The notes beneath the pieces are model-generated. The model did no database searches and was not told the DNA's origin. It saw only the letters and a program-made list of their open reading frames with translations. A stretch of DNA of 64,000 nucleotides from Hevea brasiliensis (taxonomy: Eukaryota; Streptophyta; Magnoliopsida; Malpighiales; Euphorbiaceae), in the NCBI RefSeq assembly GCF_030052815.1, contig NC_079493.1, positions 62,000,691 through 62,064,690 of the forward strand. The letters are read 5' to 3'. This document shows, piece by piece, positions 58,816-64,000 of this stretch. Position numbers and translations under genes: made by a program. The stretch's first letter is position 1. Every line of letters begins with the position of its first letter.

Positions 58816-60262
58816 TTATCCTAAAGGACTAGTCACTAATGCATCAAAATTTATTTCCCTGACCTCCTGTCCTAGCGGACTTGTTACTAGCACCTCAAAG
58901 TCCATTTTTGTACATGGAGCAGCAATGCAATCAATGATGCTAGCACACACATAAGAATGGGTAGAACCCAGATCGATTAACACAAACACATCTTGGTTAA
59001 AAGTTGAGAAGGTACCAGCCACGACATCAGATGTCTTTGCCTCTTCCCTCTGTCTCATGGCATAGACTCTGACTGGAGCACTATCTTGCTCTGATTGTTT
59101 TACTGTGCCTTGGCTGCCTGCTGGGTTACCTCTATTCCTGCCTCTACCTCTGCTGGGTGGTTGCGAACTTCTGGTAACAGGGCTCTGAATTGACCCTTCT
59201 GCAGTAGTAGGAGGTGGTCCAACTCTGCGACTACTGGTGCAGTCCTTGGCAAAGTGTCATGTGCCTCCACAGTTATAACAGGCTCCAATAGCCTTATAGC
59301 ATATCCCACCATGATATCTTCCACAATTTTCACATTGGCGGGAATGGTAGGAACCTCTGGTACTCTGTGACGGATAGGGAGGTCTCTGTCCGAATATCTT
59401 CCCTACCCATTTCTTGCCACCTCTGCCATGTCCCCCATAGTTCTTCCTCTTTCCAGTATGACCACTGGAACTCTGTTCTACAGATTTTCCCTCTTTCTCT
59501 GTCTTCTCTGATCTCTTTTTCTCTGGAGCAGTCTCAAACTCAACTCTTTCCAACTCTAGGGCTTGAGAAACAAGTTCAGAGAAGTTAGTGTGTTTGAAGC
59601 CGAGCACTTGTACTCTGATACTGGGCTTCAAGCCAGTTTCAAACCTCTTGCATCTCTCCCTGCTGGTAGCAAGCAAACTTACTGCATAATGGCTCAGGCG
59701 GGAAAATTCTCTTTCATACTTAGCCACTGATCTGCCCCCCTGTTTCAGACTTAGGAACTCTTGCAGTTTCCGGTCTACATAAGCATCAGGGACATATTTT
59801 TGCCTGAATTCCCTGAGGAAGTCATTCCATGTTAGCACTGCAGGTTCTACCAGACTGTGGGGAATGGTTTTCCACCAGTCATAAGCATCTCCCTGTAGTA
59901 AGGATACTGAGTACTCAAATATGAGCTCTTCTGTACAATGAAGTTTCTTGAATACCCTATCCATCCTCTCTAACCACTGTTCAGCCTCTAGAGGATCTGC
60001 TGTCCCCTTGAACTCTGTAGCCCCATATTTCATCAATTTATCATATTGCCTCGTCGGAGACTGTGGTTGTACCACTGGTGTCTGCATTGGGACTTGAGTA
60101 GGCGCATTACTAGCCATTTGTTGGAATATTACAGCCATCTGTGGCGAGCGAAGCGTAGTGCTGCGGTGGTCTTCTTTGAACCACTAACATTTTTAGGCAC
60201 AGGGCATCCCCTTGCACCTCAGCCTCAATAGACTGATCGACTGAACGATCACCCTCTTCCAT
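58816..60262 (-). pseudogene. Tek-B gag and start of protease
   Basis: Start MEEGDRSVDQSIEAEVQGD is at 60262. A one-base loss near 60190 shifts frame. From 60138 the frame reads LMKYGATEFKGTADPLEAEQ, RMDRVFKKLHC, FRQKYVPDAYVDRKLQEF and GGRSVAKYEREFSRLSHYA, then two zinc motifs, CENCGRYHGGIC and CYNCGGT, the latter cut by TGA at 59257 before HFAKDC. The same frame continues to the protease FVLIDLGSTHSYVCAS (D-L-G where D-P-G or D-S-G is usual) and a short internal duplication of a VLVTSPLG unit. It ends at 58816. Pattern typical of Tekay/Del. Confidence 0.88.
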
Positions 60263-60430
60263 ATTCAATGCGAGGGTCTTAGCTTTCCTGAACAATAACA
60301 CAAGGATATTTACTCTCGTTAGTGCATATTTATACTGTAATGTACTGTATGTATCAACAATGATATTGAGCAGTTGTACTATGAAGAAAGAACATTCAAA
60401 TAACAGGTGAAAACAGAATTTGAAAACCAG

Positions 60431-60442
60431 GCTCTGATACCA
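60431..60442 (-). other. Primer-binding site (iMet type), Tek-B minus
   Basis: Sense TGGTATCAGAGC lies eight bases inside the LTR end. Confidence 0.9.
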
Positions 60443-60450
60443 CCAAAACA

Positions 60451-63400
60451 TGTCACACCCTACCCCTCAGTAAGGTATGACATGATCCCGTAGTATACCT
60501 AATGAATTACCAACTCCGTCTACTGATAACCCATTGAATACACTACAAGGGATTTTAAAAACTTTTCTTACTTCTTTTACAGTGGTGAGCACTATTTGCA
60601 GGTGTTAAAGACTTTGGTGAACTGGGTGAAATAACTAACTCAATTGGTTTATTTGGAATTTCTGTAAAAATTTTGGCAGAGTGCCATCTGTATTTGGATA
60701 AAACAGTTCTTCAGAAAACCTGTAAAAAGTACTTCAATAATTTTCCAAATCTCAACTCCAATACATTTCTCAACACAACAATTTATCAACTCAATTCCAT
60801 AGAAATTTTTCAAAGTCTGAGATAAGGAAATATAATCTGACTTTTACAAGTCAAAAGCATTTCGTAATTATTTTACAAATTAAAGTTACAAATTGATTTT
60901 ACAACTGCTCAAAACCAAAAACAAAATTAACATACACTCTCATACATTCTGATTACAAAATGCAAAAATATTGGTATACTCATTATACCCGAAAAATCTC
61001 TCGCTGGAGGTATATGCAGCCTAGTCTACTTCCCTGTCTGTCTCTCTACCTGTGATAGCAATTAAAAAGCTATCGCTGAGACAATGTCTCAGTGGTGCAC
61101 AACATTAACCAAATACAATTTAAATCACAATTCATAAGTCATGTAAATAGTGGATACTTAAAATCATAGTTAAATTCAAGACAATAAATGTCAACAAGAA
61201 TTTAAACTCCATTTGTCAATATCACAATAATTTTCCATAAGTCAGATCATGTTTGAATTCAAAAGACAGTATATGTCAATGAGAGTTTAAATCAATTTCA
61301 CAATCTCACAATACATAATAATGCAATTTAGTCGAATAATTTAATAATACAGTGTTGCCAATTCATTCACAACTTAAGCCATGACACAAATTTCCGATCA
61401 ATGCCGTGTTGTACACCACGACAAAGCAATCACAACCTCACTAATCGAAATCAATGAGGAAGGGGAGCTAGCTATATAATGAGTACTCATCCGATCACCT
61501 CAACTGGTAAACCAGAGAGGGAGAAAAATAAACGATCACGACTCCATAAATGGAGAAGGAAAATAAACGATCACAACCCCATAATTGGAGAAGGAATGAT
61601 ACGATACTGTCATGCTAAGTGTGAACACAAAATCAATTCCAAACATTTTATTCAAATGATTCGTGAGAATCCAATAAATTTCCAAAGTCATAATTTCATT
61701 CATAAAATGGCAACCCAATTCATAATTAACTTCAATTTCCACAAAACCATTTCTGATTGCTTTTCAATCAATAAGTTTCCATCAATATCATTCAAACAAT
61801 TTTTCACGATTTCAAACCATTCACAATGTTTTTCAATCAATAAGTGTCCACCAAACACATTTCCAAAATTTAAAACAATGATATGCAAATAGTCAATATT
61901 TATTTCCATTGAAAATAATTCAAAAGAAACAGTTGTTGTGCACAAACACAATTTAAAACAATAATATACAAATATTCAATATTTATTTCAATTGAAAAAT
62001 TCAAAAGCAATAGCCGTTGTGCACAAACCTCTGATGACTGTCTCCCTGGTCTGGACTCAGTGTTTCCTTCTCTTTTCCTGAGTCTTTAGTAACTGAGAAA
62101 CACAATTTGAAGTGTTTCAGTACTAAATTAAATTGTCTCTAACGATAATGTTTGATAAATAATGCACTGAACTCAATTTTTCACTTAATCACCTAATATA
62201 CCGACCCTCGTTGCGTTTTAGGTAAATTAGGTTTTAGTGTCATTAATATGTCACATTCGATAGGGTTTTAGGTTTGGTATGTTTTACCAAAGTCATTTCC
62301 TTGCTTAGTGCATTTTAATGCAAATTGTTGGATTCCGGGACACTGGTTTGACCTAACCGGACGATCTAGTTCCCTCGGTTTTCTGGTTTTGCTCGAAACT
62401 ACAAACTTGTAGATCTAGGTCTTATTGCACGCGGGGCAAAATTTCAGGTCAATCCGAGTTAAGTAGACCGAGTTATGGTCATTATACTATTGCTGGTCAA
62501 ATGGTACCATTTTAGGTCAATTTTAGGTCAAATTGGTCAATTCTGGTTCGGCCAGTTTTTGGACCCGAACTTGTGCAAGTTGTTTGACTTGCTTATGGTC
62601 ATTTCTGGGCTTTGGTGTCTTCATAAGACTTGTAGGTATGGGTCTTAACTATTCTTGGTTAAAATTTCAGGTCAATTGGACCTGGTTTGAGTGAGTTATG
62701 GTCTAAGCACTCACTTCTGCCCAAATGGTCAGTTTTTAGGTCTCAAGTGTACCTAATCCGAATTGGTCATTTTCTTAGGTCACCTTTCAAGCAGAATTTT
62801 GGTATGGTTTCTCAATGAAAGTTGGCACATTTTGTGCCTAGTTTCACCTCAAATTGGTCTCATACCAATTGAGGTTACACATTTAAGGTTATAGGCTAAA
62901 ATGTACACTGCCCTTGATTACTTTGCTTAACACACATCAACTACACACATTTACTTTGCAATTTGTTTACTTCCCTACCAATCTGTTTTGGTACATTAAC
63001 CACAGTATAATCTACTTTACATTAACATTATTTTGGGCAGATTACCATTACCCTCAACACACCAATATAATTCACATTTACAATATCTCAATACCATTAC
63101 ATACACACCTAAACACCACTAATTCTCACATACACTTTACACAATAATTTCATACACATATCCTTCATTCTTAATGCCACAATTCTGCCAATACTTCCAT
63201 CAATACATACAATTATGCAAGGGTTCCCAAGCTGCCGAAATTGTCCTTCAACGCCACATTGCCCTACAATCCATCAATTCTCATCCAAGTGCCAAAATCA
63301 CCATATATATGTGAAACAATTCATTAGGATATTAATTTACCATGATCAACATTATTTCTCATCAATTATATGCATAATAAATCATCAAATGTGTGACCCC

Positions 63401-64000
63401 ATGGCTGTCCAAAAATGGCTATCTCAATAACTATTTAAACTTCAAAATTTCCTTCACAAAACTAACACCCATAACATAAACATAAAGTTTAACAAGGAAA
63501 TTCTCAAAAATGCAAACTTACCTTTAATTGTAACTTGCTAAACCTTCACCAAACTTCTCAAAATTGGTATCAATCTCTTCCTTGTGATGTGTAGACCATT
63601 TTTCATAAAGCTACTTAAGGGATTGGAGTTGAAAATGGGGAGATAAGAAAGCTTGCATGAAAAATGGCTATGGAGGATTTCTTTTCCTCTTCAATTCGGC
63701 ATGGGTTATGGAATGAAGAAGATGACCCTTTTGAGTGGGAAGAATCTGCCCACTAATGAATATATTTAACCATTTTAATGTTCTTAGTGGACCACTAAAC
63801 AATTTAAATCATATTTTAAGGTAAACTTTCACTTAATCCCACATTAAGCCCTTGATTTTAGTTATTTGTATTAGGTACCACTAAACTAATTTTTCATTTT
63901 ATTTTCCAAGTGTAATATTAATTATTTTTAATGGACATTTAGGTCAAAAGAAACTTTGGGATGTCAAATGACCATAATGCCCCTGTTAAGTTCGTTCCCG
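60451..64000 (-). repeat. Tek-B 5' LTR, cut by window end
   Basis: This is colinear with 54037-57580. The hairpin is at 61076-61092 and the donor in sense at 63521. Differences from the partner LTR cluster at 60856-60960 and at several ACAGT sites. No gene is seen. Confidence 0.92.
61076..61092 (-). other. Conserved LTR hairpin (Tek-B)
   Basis: CTGAGACAATGTCTCAG followed by TGGTGC. Confidence 0.7.

Larger units (their letters stand above)
60288..63521 (-). other. Candidate intron from LTR to gag (Tek-B, minus)
   Basis: The donor in sense is ATTAAAG|GTAAGTTTGC. The branch-like GCACTAACG and acceptor CCTTGTGTTATTGTTCAG| end at 60288, 25 bases before ATG 60262. It spans 3,234 nt including the PBS and has the best set of splice signals in the window. 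Inference only. Confidence 0.5.
54037..64000 (-). mobile_element. Young Tek-B element without RT/integrase, right end cut by window
   Basis: The element has a 3' LTR 54037-57983, short interior 57984-60450 and a 5' LTR from 60451 past the window end. The LTRs stay colinear within a few bases over more than 3.5 kb and are nearly identical, so insertion is recent relative to everything else here. The interior has only gag and protease remnants, implying mobilisation by enzymes supplied in trans, or loss after insertion. Confidence 0.88.

Overview
This window is AT-rich nuclear DNA from a flowering plant, probably a eudicot; placement nearer Malpighiales/Euphorbiaceae is only a guess. I find no host gene, rRNA, tRNA or CRISPR array. 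Essentially all 64 kb is nested and decayed Ty3/gypsy LTR retrotransposon sequence. Two lineages dominate. (1) CRM-like chromoviruses have LTRs of about 0.8-0.96 kb starting TGATGA and ending TATCA in sense, an iMet-type primer-binding site, and a polyprotein whose C-terminus runs through the polypurine tract into the 3' LTR. (2) Tekay/Del-like elements have very long LTRs of about 3.1-4.5 kb starting TGTAACACCC and ending GGGTGTGACA or GGTGTCACA, with a gag and aspartic protease typical of that group. I call the two LTR subfamilies Tek-A and Tek-B; these names are mine. CRM relatives accumulate in centromeres, so a centromeric or pericentromeric origin is plausible but not shown.

Layout. 1-423: sense Tek-A LTR fragment. 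424-5605: decayed minus-strand CRM element with a partly duplicated 3' end. 5606-20696: minus-strand Tek-A LTR split by a Tek-B solo LTR (7966-19209, target duplication TCTAC), itself split by the most complete element here, CRM-A (8354-15822, target duplication CAAAC). 20697-23943: Tek-B LTR. 23944-26464: Tek-A LTR fragment. 26465-32341: plus-strand Tek-B element cut down to LTR, PBS, part of gag and part of the 3' LTR. 32342-36762: minus-strand Tek-A gag, PBS and 5' LTR. 36763-53731: two plus-strand CRM elements. CRM-1 holds an antisense CRM solo LTR (38268-43551, CTACA) that is split by a Tek-A solo LTR (38859-43313, TGGTG/TAGTG). CRM-2 (from 45014) is inserted in the CRM-1 protease and carries a Tek-B solo LTR in its leader (46123-49823, TAGGG). 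53732-54036: unclassified repeat. 54037 to the end: young minus-strand Tek-B element without recognisable reverse transcriptase or integrase.

Every protein-coding stretch is broken by stops, frameshifts or deletions. CRM-A comes closest to intact: its RT box YFDD and integrase D,D-35-E triad survive. The most interesting signals are not the proteins. All eleven Tek LTR copies that cover the site carry a consensus-like 5' splice site about 0.85-0.9 kb into the LTR, and the three Tek elements that keep gag have a matching 3' splice site just before the gag ATG. The CRM elements have an analogous acceptor before gag and a candidate donor just after the PBS. A hairpin about 0.6 kb from the 3' end of the Tek LTRs keeps its pairing in most copies although its stem sequence differs between subfamilies.
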